Positions 1 through 7,314 are shown, numbered from the stretch's first letter. The stretch is DNA of 19,073 nucleotides from Capronia americana (GCA_016110215.1 JADWQD010000032.1:1-19073); one strand, 5' to 3'. Notes: generated from the sequence alone by a model not told the origin. Numbers and translations are program-made.

Positions 1-362
1 GCCTGCGCTGTGCCTGCTGGTGCCTGCTGGTGCCTGCGCCGTGCCTGCGCCGTGTCTATCGCCGTGCCTGCGCCGTGTCTATCGCCGTGCCTGCGCCGTG
101 TCTATCGCCGTGCCTGCGCCGTGCCTGCGCTGTGCCTGCTGGTGCCTGCTGGTGCCTGCGCCGTGCCTGCGCCGTGTCTATCGCCGTGCCTGCGCCGTGC
201 CTGATGGTGCCTGCGCCGTGCCTGCGCTTATCACCGTGCCTGCGCCGTGTCTATCGCCGTGCCTGCGCCGTGCCTGCGCTGTGCCTGCGCCGTGCCTATC
301 GCCGTGCCTGCGCTGTGCCTACGCCGTGCCTGCTGGTGCCTGTTGGTGCCTGCGCCGCGCGT
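1..362. repeat. GC-rich minisatellite, 10-12 bp units
   Basis: The stretch is built from three alternating units: GTGCCTGCGCC (11 bp), GTGCCTGCTG (10 bp) and GTGTCTATCGCC (12 bp). Several long open frames run through it in all three plus frames and read as Cys/Pro/Ala/Arg repeats. The mixed unit lengths change the frame, so these are not credible proteins. The array starts before the window and lies beyond the 3' end of the first PD-(D/E)XK-like gene. Confidence 0.9.
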
Positions 363-368
363 TCTACG

Positions 369-440
369 TCATGCTCTTCACTGTCACGGCCACTGTCGTT
401 GTCGCTGTCGCGGTCACTGTCACTGTCACTGCCCTCGCGG
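369..440. repeat. Degenerate CACTGT/CGCTGT hexanucleotide tract
   Basis: CACTGT, CGCTGT and close variants follow one another directly after the minisatellite. The six-base period keeps frames open and gives Val-Thr or Cys-His dipeptide runs. It is a simple-sequence tract with no sign of function. Confidence 0.75.
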
Positions 441-480
441 GGGTGTCTACTACGCTGTCGCCGGTCACTGTAGCTGGGGC

Positions 481-675
481 GATCATGGACAAGGGGGAGA
501 CATTTTGACAACATTCGATTGGTTCAAGGCTTTGTCCTCGGCTATCAAGATATCTCGGCTGGTCAAACCAACGCTGTTTGGTAACCCATTCCACCAGAGG
601 ATCCCAGCTTATGATTCCGTGTCACATCGGAGTGACGACTGGAATGACTTCCACGGCGAAATGGGTGTGTCGTGA
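481..675 (+). pseudogene. Unidentified coding-like C-terminal fragment
   Basis: After the repeats, the frame ending in TGA at 673-675 stops reading as repeat and becomes a mixed-composition peptide of about 60 residues, including DWFKALSSAIKISRLVKP and a tail with SDDWNDFHGE. It has no start codon of its own; the only Met upstream in frame lies in the minisatellite at 247. It may be the tail of a broken gene joined to the satellite. I do not recognise the family, and the frame could be open by chance. The next 236 bases, to the end of the minus-strand gene, show only a short GACAGA tract near 797-815. Confidence 0.25.
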
Positions 676-911
676 TCTTCAGGCCCTGCCGTGTGCGCGA
701 TCCGGATCAGATCAGATCATCTAGCCAAGCAGACTGCAAAAAGAAAAAAAAGGGTGTCCGTCACTGGTGTGGCAGCGAGCAACGCGCTGAACAGACAAGC
801 AGAGACAGAGACAGAGATCGGCTCCATCAGTCGGTCGCGCCGAGCAGTGGTCAACCGTGGCCAGTCGCCTTTGCGCTAACCATCGTAGCTCGTCGGGGCA
901 CCACGCGCCGA

Positions 912-2354
912 TCATCGCTTCGCACGGTTGGAACGACGTAGGGTGGGCTCTTGAGAAATAGCGGCGTCGGAGGCCTTCTTGCTCAGAGACCGCGCGCGGT
1001 TGGAACGACGTAGGGTGGGCTCTTGAGAAGTGGCGGCGTCGGAGGCCTTCTTGCTCTGAACCCGCGCGCGGTTGGAACGACGTAGAGTGGGCCCCTGCGC
1101 GATTGTGGCGGCTCTCTTTCGCTGAGATTCTTCTCGAAGAGCGTCGAGAATAGCCCCGATTTGCGCACGGCGATGATCCTTCCCCCACTCAAGCACATTG
1201 CGGACAAAGCGGCGGAATAGGAGGTACTGTTCAGGTTCATATACCAAAAGCCCCTTGATTTGCTGCATGTAGTATGCCTCACCGCCGCTCCCGCCCTTGT
1301 CATTCTCCTTCCATGATACGAAGAGGCGGGCTTCGCTCCCGTTTGTTGTGACACCGAAGACCATCGAGTCTGCAGGGGAAATTGACCGCCCGTTGATGCA
1401 TTGGTTGAGCTTGTCGACCATATTCACACAGGTTACGGCGCCGCCGATGCATTGATTGTCGGCTACCCAAAGGCTTTCCGCGCCCCCTTTCAATTCGATG
1501 ACAAAAAAGGGATAAATAGGTCCTTTATTGCTGGCAGTGTATTGAGTTGTCTTCATCGTCATAAGTTGATGTTGCTGCGTCGATGTGAAGGCTTTCACGA
1601 TATAGCCGTAGAGGATATCCGGCTTCGGCTGACTGACGCGATGGTCGATCTCTGGATCGTTGATGGCAGGAATATGTTCTTGACGGAGAGGGGTGTATTG
1701 CGCGATATCGCCTAGACCTTGAAGTCGCTCGGGAGCAGCTTCAGGTCGTTCGAAAATATGGCTTCGCAGGTACTGAGTCACCTTTGCCTCGTCGCCATTG
1801 ACGTAGATGAGATTGTTTAGTTCGGTATCGTTCTTGATAGCCTCAACTTCTGGTTCCGGTGATTGACGTCCTTTGAACATCTCATCCACAACGCTCTGAA
1901 CATGTGTAGGTAGCTTCTCATCCATCTTGCGGAAGTAGATGCCATTGTGGGCGAGGTTAAGTTCTCGATAGAAAGGGTCTTGAACTAGAGGACTCGTGGC
2001 CATACTGTCTGAATAGACGAAGGAAGGAATTTTGGAAGGTAGGTTTGGAGGTGAAGTGCGTTGTGGTTGCGGTGGCTGTCGGTCCTGGTCCTGGTCGAAA
2101 GATGCGAGCCAACTGTCAACTTTTGAGGCCTGAGAAGTCTCTGGGAGACTGAGGATGGTGGTGAGTGCTGGCGGAGGTTGAGTGGGCGCATGAAGAGGGT
2201 CAGAGGTTGGACTGAGAGAGTCGTGCCGATCTGGTTGTCCTGACGGTGAAGACGAAAAAATTTGAGCGGCTTGCGCGGGAGCGTGCAGCCCAACACGTCC
2301 ATCAGATAGTGACGGTCTACGTGACCGCAGGCCACCTTTGTCGCGGGAAGCCAT
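912..2354 (-). CDS. DUF7924-like protein with PD-(D/E)XK nuclease-type motif
   Basis: 480-residue uninterrupted ORF. Residues 1-120 are low-complexity, rich in Ser, Pro and Gln. The globular part runs from about 125 to 408. It holds PKPDILYGY (Asp246), YPFFVIELKGG (Glu287-x-Lys289) and a helix with NQCIGGAVTCVNM (Gln301), which is the layout of a PD-(D/E)XK fold with all catalytic residues present. A second copy lies at 17598-18983; more than half of the core positions match by eye, including all these motifs. Residues 421-480 are a 24-residue tandem repeat with LRRSNRAR and SKK, resembling a nuclear-localisation or DNA-contact tail. The start is preferred because it is the first Met, lies about 100 bp below a TATA-like box, and leads into the disordered head seen in the paralogue. 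Nuclease activity and target are inferred. The family (fungal DUF7924) is recalled rather than searched, so the biological role is unknown. Confidence 0.85.
   Translation of the reverse strand: MASRDKGGLRSRRPSLSDGRVGLHAPAQAAQIFSSSPSGQPDRHDSLSPTSDPLHAPTQPPPALTTILSLPETSQASKVDSWLASFDQDQDRQPPQPQRTSPPNLPSKIPSFVYSDSMATSPLVQDPFYRELNLAHNGIYFRKMDEKLPTHVQSVVDEMFKGRQSPEPEVEAIKNDTELNNLIYVNGDEAKVTQYLRSHIFERPEAAPERLQGLGDIAQYTPLRQEHIPAINDPEIDHRVSQPKPDILYGYIVKAFTSTQQHQLMTMKTTQYTASNKGPIYPFFVIELKGGAESLWVADNQCIGGAVTCVNMVDKLNQCINGRSISPADSMVFGVTTNGSEARLFVSWKENDKGGSGGEAYYMQQIKGLLVYEPEQYLLFRRFVRNVLEWGKDHRRAQIGAILDALREESQRKRAATIAQGPTLRRSNRARVQSKKASDAATSQEPTLRRSNRARSLSKKASDAAISQEPTLRRSNRAKR
915..1136 (-). repeat. 72-bp in-frame coding repeat at the 3' end of the gene
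   Basis: The sequence CGGTTGGAACGACGTAG recurs at 925, 997 and 1069 (the last with one change), exactly 72 bp apart, which equals 24 codons. The two full spacers are nearly identical, so the expansion is recent or is being homogenised. Each unit encodes an Arg-rich RRSNRAR block followed by SKKASDAA. Confidence 0.9.
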
Positions 2355-2454
2355 TCAGACTGAGAATAAAGGAAATTGCGTCGGTGGTGCACCAAAGCAA
2401 GTGTGTGTGAGTGTGCGTGAGTGTGAACAATGGAACAAGTCGCGATGATGCACA

Positions 2455-2468
2455 GATTTATATATCGG
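2455..2468 (-). promoter_or_regulatory. TATA-like box for the minus-strand PD-(D/E)XK-like gene
   Basis: On the minus strand the sequence reads CCGATATATAAATC, about 100 bp upstream of the ATG at 2354. A CA-rich pyrimidine-biased tract (2395-2430) lies between box and start, as is common around fungal transcription starts. This is a positional inference only. Confidence 0.45.
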
Positions 2469-2520
2469 CGCACATTCAGCTACGGCAGGTTAAGCGAGGT
2501 GGGAGCAGCAAGTCACGGCC

Positions 2521-2898
2521 GTGCACAAAGAGTACCACTACTCAGCATATCGGGGGACGTCGAGCAGCAGCAGGAGTCCGGCTACGGCGAGGATCCGATC
2601 GCGACTTGGGCGAGCCCGACACCGACATCGACGTGCCCGCGCGAGCGCAGCTGACTTGCGGAGGACTGCATCCAGGCCGGAGAAGAAGGCTACCGGCGGC
2701 GCCTCTCCCCGTAACGCTACCCTACCGTCCGGCTCCCTTCAACGGTGTTAGGAGCAGAAAGAGAAGCTGGCGCGCCGGCAGGAAACAATGCCAGAGACTG
2801 CGGGAACTTCATTTTCCAGCCTGCAGGGACATGAGACGAGTGTATGTGCCGCTCGCCAGTGTCACCTCATACGCCCACAGGTTGAGCACGCACCGTAA
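2521..2898 (+). pseudogene. Possible decayed coding fragment, unidentified
   Basis: One plus frame is open from 2521 to a TAG at 2749-2751 and then open again to TAA at 2896-2898. It contains RPEKKATGGASPRNATLPSG and, after the stop, EQKEKLARRQETMPETAG. Composition is plausible for a disordered or coiled-coil protein, but codon periodicity is weak and other frames are open too. It overlaps the upstream region of the minus-strand gene. The flanking bases 2899-3080 hold nothing I recognise. Confidence 0.2.
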
Positions 2899-3084
2899 GC
2901 CAAACAAACTCTCGGCGAGCGCCAGACTACATGTACTACAGTGTACTTGACTGTCGTGTCCGCCCTGGGCCGTCGCGGTTTCTCTCCCAAACTGTCACGG
3001 TTCGCAAACCGCGACTCCGCACGTGACTGCGCATTATTTTTTTCATAGAGCCTCAGGCGTTCACAGACGAACACCTTTGTCTTA

Positions 3085-3190
3085 TGACTTTACTTGATGA
3101 ATTGGACCGACTTCTGACTTTGATTTTGACTTCGACTTCGACCCGACCTCTGACTTGAACCTTTGACTTCTGACTTCTGACTTGGCTGCG
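3085..3190. repeat. Degenerate TGACTT-type tandem repeat
   Basis: TTGACTT, TCTGACTT and TTCGACTTCGAC variants recur every 6-8 bases. It is a simple degenerate tract leading into the first terminal-repeat-like sequence at 3201. Confidence 0.7.
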
Positions 3191-3200
3191 CCCATCTCCG

Positions 3201-3226
3201 TCCGATCTGGAGCCAAACTCTAATTT
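3201..3226 (+). repeat. Terminal-repeat-like sequence, forward copy 1
   Basis: It matches the 25-bp consensus that begins CCGATCTGCAGCC and ends AAACTCTAATTT, with one change (GGAGCC for GCAGCC). Forward copies also occur at 3796, 7435 and 10910. Reverse copies end the duplicated segment at 3735-3752 and 11138-11162. Here, and at 3796 and 7435, it leads directly into a CCACTCC array. Confidence 0.8.
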
Positions 3227-3400
3227 CGCGCAACTCTAATTCTGCACCACCGCACCACTCCAACTCCCAACCACTCCCATTTCACGCAACTCCGATTTTC
3301 CACCACTCCGATTTTCCACCACTCCGATTTTCCACCACTCTAAATTCCAACCACCTGAATTTGCCACCACTTCAATTTTCAACCACTCCCATTTCGCATC
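3227..3400. repeat. CCACTCC/TGCACC minisatellite array A
   Basis: Degenerate units of 15-20 bases such as CCACTCCGATTTT, CAACTCTAATT and CTGCACCACCGCACC recur. Both strands show open frames, for example Trp/Glu/Val-rich on minus, which follow from the repeat and not from a gene. Confidence 0.85.
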
Positions 3401-3431
3401 CAGCAAGAGGAGGCATCCAGACACAATTCAT

Positions 3432-3462
3432 GAAAGAAAAAGAAAAAGAAAAAGAAAAAGAT
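3432..3462 (+). repeat. GAAAAA microsatellite
   Basis: Five near-perfect GAAAAA/AAAGAA hexamers follow the 27-bp sequence at 3405-3431 that is shared with 11284-11310. They give Lys-Glu repeats in one plus frame and poly-Phe on the minus strand. Confidence 0.8.
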
Positions 3463-3549
3463 TTCTTGGTGTTTGATTGTTCGGCCGGGAAGAGGGGACT
3501 GAGCAAAGTCTTTCACGGGTTGTCGCGATTTCGCAGGCAAGATGTAGGG

Positions 3550-3752
3550 AGACGAGACGCATCCCGTAGTACGTTTGCCATGGTGGCCGAGGAACGCCAA
3601 GTCAAGGGCAGCGTCGCCGAGCCATTCAGTTCCCAGCAATGACTTGTGCGGGCGCAGGCGCAGGCGCAGGGCGCTCTCCCGAGATGCGTCCAGTCCAGCA
3701 CTTGGTTAGATATTTGACACGCTGGCGATGCTCGAAATTAGAGTTTGGCTGC
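3550..3752 (+). repeat. Duplicated 200-bp segment, copy 1
   Basis: The segment from AGACGAGACGCATCC to GAGTTTGGCTGC is repeated at 10959-11155 in the same orientation. I see only about two substitutions and one 6-bp difference, due to three versus two CGCAGG units. The copy ends in the reverse terminal-repeat-like sequence (3735-3752). On the minus strand it encodes a short codon-biased peptide containing EWLGDAALDLAFLG. That resembles the RNase III signature (LGDAxLDL), but the match is too short to call. Confidence 0.85.
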
Positions 3753-3790
3753 CGATCTCACTCTCCTTTGGCGGGTTTTGGTGTTTTCGC
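3751..3790 (+). repeat. Partial copy of the 58-bp border block
   Basis: It shares GCCGATCTCACTCTCCTTTG and GCGGGTTTTG with the 58-bp blocks at 6206-6263 and 9007-9064, with one substitution. It is fused to the reverse terminal-repeat-like sequence at 3752 through a short shared GC-CGATC stretch, so the junction has microhomology. It is followed by CCCAAG and a forward terminal-repeat-like copy at 3796. Confidence 0.8.
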
Positions 3791-3795
3791 CCAAG

Positions 3796-3850
3796 TCCGA
3801 TCTGCAGCCAAACTCTAATTTATTTTTTTCCGCAGCCAAACTCTAATTTC
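3796..3850 (+). repeat. Terminal-repeat-like sequence, copy 2 with a partial second copy
   Basis: A full forward copy occupies 3796-3821. A T-rich spacer follows, then a partial copy from GCAGCCAAACTCTAATTT onward at about 3831-3849. Array B begins immediately after. Confidence 0.75.
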
Positions 3851-4035
3851 CGCACACGGCCAAATTCTGCACCACTCCGCACCACTCCAATTCTGACCAC
3901 TCTAGCTGCACCACTCCAATTCTGCACCAATTCTGCACCACTCCGCACCACTCCAACTCTCAACCACGCCATTTTCTGCACACTCCAATTCCGCACTACT
4001 CCAACTCAACCACTCCAATTCTGCATCACTCCGCA
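3850..4035. repeat. CCACTCC/TGCACC minisatellite array B, left half
   Basis: Units such as CTGCACCACTCCAATT and CCGCACCACTCC recur many times. The array is interrupted at 4036 by the Tc1/mariner element and resumes at 5395-5444, so the array predates the insertion. Confidence 0.85.
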
Positions 4036-4037
4036 TA

Positions 4038-4072
4038 GGCCCTGGCCAAAAAAAGTGGGACAACTCCAAATT
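4038..4072 (+). repeat. Left terminal inverted repeat of the transposon
   Basis: 35 bases identical to the reverse complement of 5358-5392. Identity stops one base later (TA versus AC), which fixes the repeat length. Confidence 0.93.
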
Positions 4073-4159
4073 TAAGCCTATAGCCAATTTCACCCTCCCA
4101 TACTAATTTGTATGCCAGCATAAACAATTATGTATTAATTATGTAGATATTAGTATTGT

Positions 4160-5278
4160 TCAGTAGGCCGTAAGCTGGCCCTCACCGTCAATCACGTCTT
4201 GTAGCCTCTGAGGCATCGATTCGATCCATTTATTAATGGTCTTCTGTGAGAGTGCCTCCCAGCCCTCTTGTGCCACCTCCCATACAGTATCATCATCCCA
4301 GTGTGCATACTTGCGTAAATAAGCCTTTGGCGCCTTCCAGCAGTTCTCAATTGGTGCCAGATCAGGGCTGTGGGGGTGGTTAAAGTAGTACTGTATATAG
4401 TGTTGTGCTTTGAACGTTCGAACGGGGTTGTTATTGCTGGGGCCGTGACCAGAGTCATTATCCTCCTCAAGAACGAACCTAGGTGGCCAAGATAAGACCT
4501 CCTTCTCAAGAAGCTTAATATACACCATCTGGGTCATCTTGCCGTTACTATTATTCGTTTCGTAACGGTAGAGAGGGCTTTTATAGTTGTATCCGACGAC
4601 AGCCCACCCGTGCACCTTTTTTTCGTCCTCCGCCCGCGGTAAGTTGACTTGCTGAACACAAGAAGGGCATTGAGACTCCCACGGGCGTCGTGTAACCCAG
4701 ATTCGACCTTGTGGACCATATCCGAGATGAACTTCATTGGAAAATCGGACGTTATGCCAGTCTTCAGGCGTTGGTCGTTGCTCCAACATCTTCTTTGCCC
4801 AGGCGACCCGTTTGGTGGCGAGATCATTGTTAATCCAGGACCGACGACAGGCAATACAGCGCCGATAACCCTTCTCTCCCAGCTCACGGCGTAATGTGCG
4901 ACTAGAGACCTCTGTATTGGCCTCAATAGCAAGTGTATCCCAGGTTAATTGCCGACCTTCAAGACCCTCCGTCCAAAGAAGCCTCTCCGCGGCGCGTAGG
5001 GATTGAATACTTATTTTTTTCTTTCGGCCTCGAGTTTCCTTGCGAATAGTACTATTTCCCAGGCGACGGGGGTCTTCGCTAGAACTGACGCGAAAGCCAG
5101 TAGTCTTCGGCACCTTCTTTGCCTCAAATAGTCTTCTTTTTGAGAGGTCTCGTCCGGAAGGACTAACCAAAATTCCGGCAGCCACCTTTTTGACGTCGTC
5201 CTGGATAATAGCCTTCTGGGGAGTCGTCCAATGGGTATTAGGGGTGTGTTCCATAGTATTTACTGAGTCGATGGCCAT
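4160..5278 (-). CDS. Tc1/mariner transposase, probably catalytically inactive
   Basis: 372-residue ORF that would cut and reinsert its own element. Residues about 70-150 hold a helix-turn-helix region with TLRRELGEKGYRR. The DDE domain starts near 170: VRFSNEVHLGYGPQGR, then GWAVVGYNYKS, FVLEEDNDSGHG (Asp273) and SPDLAPIENCW (Glu311), with 37 residues between Asp273 and Glu311. The fungal relatives I recall read FSDE at the first motif; here it is FSNE (Asn181, codon 4736-4738). The first metal-binding Asp is therefore replaced. GAT to AAT on the coding strand equals a CpG to TpG change on the plus strand. The ORF is otherwise intact and ends PQRLQDVIDGEGQLTAY as complete copies do. A Met at residue 9 is an alternative start. 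Confidence 0.92.
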   Translation of the reverse strand: MAIDSVNTMEHTPNTHWTTPQKAIIQDDVKKVAAGILVSPSGRDLSKRRLFEAKKVPKTTGFRVSSSEDPRRLGNSTIRKETRGRKKKISIQSLRAAERLLWTEGLEGRQLTWDTLAIEANTEVSSRTLRRELGEKGYRRCIACRRSWINNDLATKRVAWAKKMLEQRPTPEDWHNVRFSNEVHLGYGPQGRIWVTRRPWESQCPSCVQQVNLPRAEDEKKVHGWAVVGYNYKSPLYRYETNNSNGKMTQMVYIKLLEKEVLSWPPRFVLEEDNDSGHGPSNNNPVRTFKAQHYIQYYFNHPHSPDLAPIENCWKAPKAYLRKYAHWDDDTVWEVAQEGWEALSQKTINKWIESMPQRLQDVIDGEGQLTAY

Positions 5279-5357
5279 AATTGCAATACTTCAACTCAAT
5301 TATTGGCTGGTTGGTAATGCAAAGGAAGAGTGCTGGTGGTAAGACGCGTAGGCGCGT

Positions 5358-5392
5358 AATTTGGAGTTGTCCCACTTTTTTTGGCCAGGGCC
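5358..5392 (-). repeat. Right terminal inverted repeat of the transposon
   Basis: Perfect 35-bp inverted partner of 4038-4072, about 80 bp upstream of the transposase start. Confidence 0.93.
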
Positions 5393-5394
5393 TG

Positions 5395-5444
5395 TCCGCA
5401 CCACTTCAATTTTGCACCACTCTAATTTTCAACCACTCCAACTC
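5395..5444. repeat. Array B, right remnant
   Basis: CCGCACCACTTCAATTTTGC and AACCACTCCAACTC continue the array cut by the transposon. The left flank ends ATCACTCCGCA, so the two halves join in register. Confidence 0.8.
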
Positions 5445-5670
5445 TCCTCAGAAACGTGAGGATCAACAAGGTATAAGTCAAGGAGAGGATCGCAGGTGCG
5501 ATCAAGAACGTCCTCAGAGCCGCGAACATACCGCCGGTCGAGGGACTCCTCTTCTCCTACAACGAGATGGTGAGGATGAAGGCAAGAAGAACGAGTTCGT
5601 GAACATCGTTTTGGTCAAAACCACACCCGTGGACATGAGTGTGATCACTTGCAGAAGATGTTCGTAGTCT
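5445..5670 (+). pseudogene. Unidentified coding fragment with a stop and a frameshift
   Basis: Strong G/C third-position bias appears in a plus frame reading LLRNVRINKV, stop, VKERIAGAIKNVL, PPVEGLLFSYNEMVRM. Near 5590 the biased frame shifts to one reading NEFVNIVLVKTTPVDMSVI. Two lesions (a TAA near 5492 and a frameshift) mean it is not functional as it stands. The family is not recognised. A GTATAAGT at the first stop resembles a 5' splice site, but the only nearby acceptor would make an intron of about 25 bases, which is too short. Confidence 0.4.
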
Positions 5671-5898
5671 CGTTCATGGTCATAATCGCGTGCGTGACTG
5701 TGGTCAGCTACCGACCCAAACCCATGCTTCTCATGAAGCCTCTGCTCGAACTCTTGGTCTTGTTCTTATACGCTCCTCGGTCCATGTCGCTCTGCACGTG
5801 GGTCTTTCTGCTCGAACTCCTCGACTTGGTCGACACCGGACTCACGTTCAGGTTCTGCCCAATTGCGCCTCGTAAACATGGCGATCGTCGTCGGACAT
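5640..5898 (-). pseudogene. Unidentified decayed coding fragment with an internal repeat
   Basis: On the minus strand an ATG at 5898 opens a 16-codon peptide (MSDDDRHVYEAQLGRT). A second ATG at 5879 in another frame opens a peptide with VDQVEEFEQKDPRAERHGPRSV split by a TAA at 5766-5768. It continues with EQDQEFEQRLHEKHGFGSV and an acidic His/Asp/Tyr-rich tail. The two EFEQ segments look like diverged repeat units of about 23 residues. A plus-strand hydrophobic ORF overlaps (5649-6164) and may be only the complement. No family recognised. Confidence 0.25.
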
Positions 5899-6205
5899 CT
5901 TCTGGAAATCGGCACGGAAGCACCCAGAGTACGAGCCCAGTCAGCGCCACTAGGCAGGTTCTCACGAGGACATTCCTCCTTCCAGTGGCGACAGCAAAGG
6001 CTGTCAGATCCGAGCGTCCGCGCGTTACGGTGTTATTGCAGCCCGTTTCTGGCCCCAGTCAATCCCGCCCGTATGTGTTTGATTCCCGTGTCTCTTCCCC
6101 TTCCATACCCCGTGGGGCCTTCCTTCCGCTGTTGCCTTCTTTATGTGTGTCTCGTCTTCATTGACTGCGCGTGAGGACGAACTTGGTGGGCTATGTAGCT
6201 ACACA
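5899..6205. other. No supported gene
   Basis: Only overlapping short frames of low-complexity composition occur here, with no third-position bias I trust. An imperfect TAGCT/GTACGTAG stretch (6193-6214) leads into the 58-bp border block. Confidence 0.5.
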
Positions 6206-6263
6206 GTACGTAGCTGATTCAAAAGCCGATCTCACTCTCCTTTGGCGGGTTTTGCTGTTTTCG
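6206..6263 (+). repeat. 58-bp border block, copy A
   Basis: It runs from GTACGTAGCTGATT to GCTGTTTTCG. It is identical to 9007-9064 except for one base (GATTC versus GATTT). At both sites a coding fragment begins within about 30 bases downstream. A shorter copy lies at 3751-3790. Confidence 0.9.
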
Positions 6264-6291
6264 ACCTCAGTATCCCATCGGGCCTCAACAC

Positions 6292-6423
6292 ATGCATCAC
6301 ATGCGCCATCACTCGGAACAGTTTGAAGGTTCCCCAGCGCCTGAAGACTCGAACAATGAGAATGGCGGAGCCAAACGACGAAAGGGCGCCGCTTCGAGTG
6401 TTGCCAATGACCAAGGGCCTTGA
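6292..6423 (+). pseudogene. Coding fragment with a basic motif, unidentified regulatory-type protein
   Basis: Begins ATGCATCACATG and reads HSEQFEGSPAPEDSNNE, then GGAKRRKGAASSVANDQ, ending at a TGA (6421-6423). The disordered acidic/Asn stretch plus KRRK is typical of the region before the DNA-binding domain of fungal transcription factors. The KRRKGAASSVAND end recalls the lead-in to an RFX-type winged helix, but that domain is absent. The fragment ends abruptly at a junction. Identity is a guess. Confidence 0.3.
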
Positions 6424-6602
6424 GATCCTTGTCGCTTGTCTCGCGGATCTGCTCTTCGTTGAATGTGCGTGCGGAGGGTGTCGCCACGCCCTTGAGGAGT
6501 ACATCGGTGCCGATCAAGCCTGTGCCGTCCGTGCCAGTGCCAGAGAAAGAGAGATCGCCCGTCACGCGGCGGCAGACTGCCGAAGCATAGACCGCATCCA
6601 CA

Positions 6603-6689
6603 ATGGCTACCAACGACACGGCCATGGAAGATGACAACAAAAATGATACTGCATCAATCACGGATTCGGATCCAGAAGGATGGTCGTAG
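6603..6689 (+). pseudogene. Possible N-terminal coding fragment
   Basis: ATG in a good fungal start context (CACAATGGC) opens 28 codons, MATNDTAMEDDNK then NDTASITDSDPEGWS, ending in TAG. It looks like the disordered acidic head of a cytosolic protein cut off at a breakpoint. It overlaps the minus-strand composite ORF, and which strand is real here is unclear. Confidence 0.25.
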
Positions 6690-7053
6690 AGAATGTAGGC
6701 GGTCCCGCGCCTGACAACATCCCGTCGAAGCGAGCCAGACCTGCCAGCGTCTGCGTTGTGATAAGAATCGTGGTGATGCTTATCTCCCCGCTGGATTTCT
6801 TGACTTTGTGATAAGACGATCTCGGACCTTGGCTCGTTGCGCATCCAGGGATCGATACCGATTCTTTCAGGGTCCCTTATGGTCTTTCGAGTTCCGTTTC
6901 AGCATCTGCACTACTCCTCTGAAGCGTCTTCGATTTCCTCGCAACCTCTTCAGCATCTGTCTATTGGCCATCGTTGACTTGACAGTAAGGGGTTGGCATG
7001 TGCCTACGCGTGCTTGCGGCCATGCACATCCATCATCGTCCAACTCCTCCATA

Positions 7054-7170
7054 TTCGCGTCGGAAGACCAACACCTCGCCTTTGGACTTTTTGGCCGAGA
7101 TGAATTCTGCCGCTGTCAGGTAAGTGACGAAGAAGAAGATCAGGAACGCGATAAGAATGCCGAAGTGCCG
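7054..7170 (-). pseudogene. PDR-type ABC-G transporter fragment (end of first membrane domain)
   Basis: Inside a minus ORF (7033-7314), residues 49-87 read RHFGILIAFLIFFFVTYLTA then AEFISAKKSKGEVLVFRRE. In full-length fungal PDR transporters this is the last helix of the first membrane domain, followed by the AEFISAKKSKGEVLVFRRG signature that leads into the linker before the second nucleotide-binding domain. Only about 39 codons are here; no Walker motif or other helix lies nearby. The upstream part of the ORF does not match a transporter. Downstream bases to about 6900 are acidic/basic and could be linker remnant in another frame. Clearly a fragment, not a gene. Confidence 0.75.
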
Positions 7171-7314
7171 CGGAAGGGTCAGGATAAGGAGATTGAAATT
7201 TCGCCAGAGTGAGAGAGGAGCACTGGCAGGGTCTTTTCGAGATTCGGGGAACAAGTGTTGGCGTCCAGCGGGAGTTCTTTCTCTGCCAAACTCATCCCAA
7301 ACACTTCTTATCAT

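Larger units (their letters stand above)
4036..5394 (-). mobile_element. Tc1/mariner-type DNA transposon, complete with both inverted ends
   Basis: A perfect 35-bp inverted repeat, starting GGCCCTGGCC followed by seven A, bounds the element at 4038-4072 and 5358-5392. The left flank is TA (4036-4037) and the right flank is TG (5393-5394). This fits a TA target duplication with one later transition, or slightly longer ends. It carries one gene, the transposase on the minus strand. Length is about 1.36 kb, typical of the group. It sits inside array B. Perfect ends suggest a fairly young insertion, yet the transposase has lost a catalytic residue, so it could move only with help from another copy. 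Confidence 0.93.
6191..6844 (-). pseudogene. Composite ORF of fused coding fragments (217 aa)
   Basis: Open for 217 codons but not uniform. Residues 74-100 are hydrophobic (MAVSLVAIVDAVYASAV). Residues 100-144 (6413-6547) show strong third-position G/C bias and read GTDVLLKGVATPSARTFNEE then QIRETSDKDLKAL. The C-terminal third is the antisense of the plus-strand fragment at 6292-6423 and of the 58-bp block. I take only about 6413-6625 as a genuine minus-strand coding piece. No family recognised. Confidence 0.3.

Noticed and set aside
10..508. Long Cys/Pro/Ala-rich ORFs at the left end
   Set aside because: They are translations of a 10-12 bp minisatellite in several frames at once, with no unique sequence before the repeats end.
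3550..3640. RNase III fragment (EWLGDAALDL on the minus strand)
   Set aside because: Only the short LGDAxLDL-like string matches. The neighbouring residues are not clearly RNase III, so it is kept as a remark and not as a call.
5480..5520. Intron explaining the stop in the 5445 fragment
   Set aside because: GTATAAGT to the nearest AG would be about 25 bases, below the usual minimum for fungal introns.
5649..6164. 171-codon hydrophobic plus ORF as a membrane protein
   Set aside because: The Leu-rich part is the complement of Glu/Gln-rich minus codons with better repeat structure, and the second half is Ser/Arg/Pro-rich with no periodicity.
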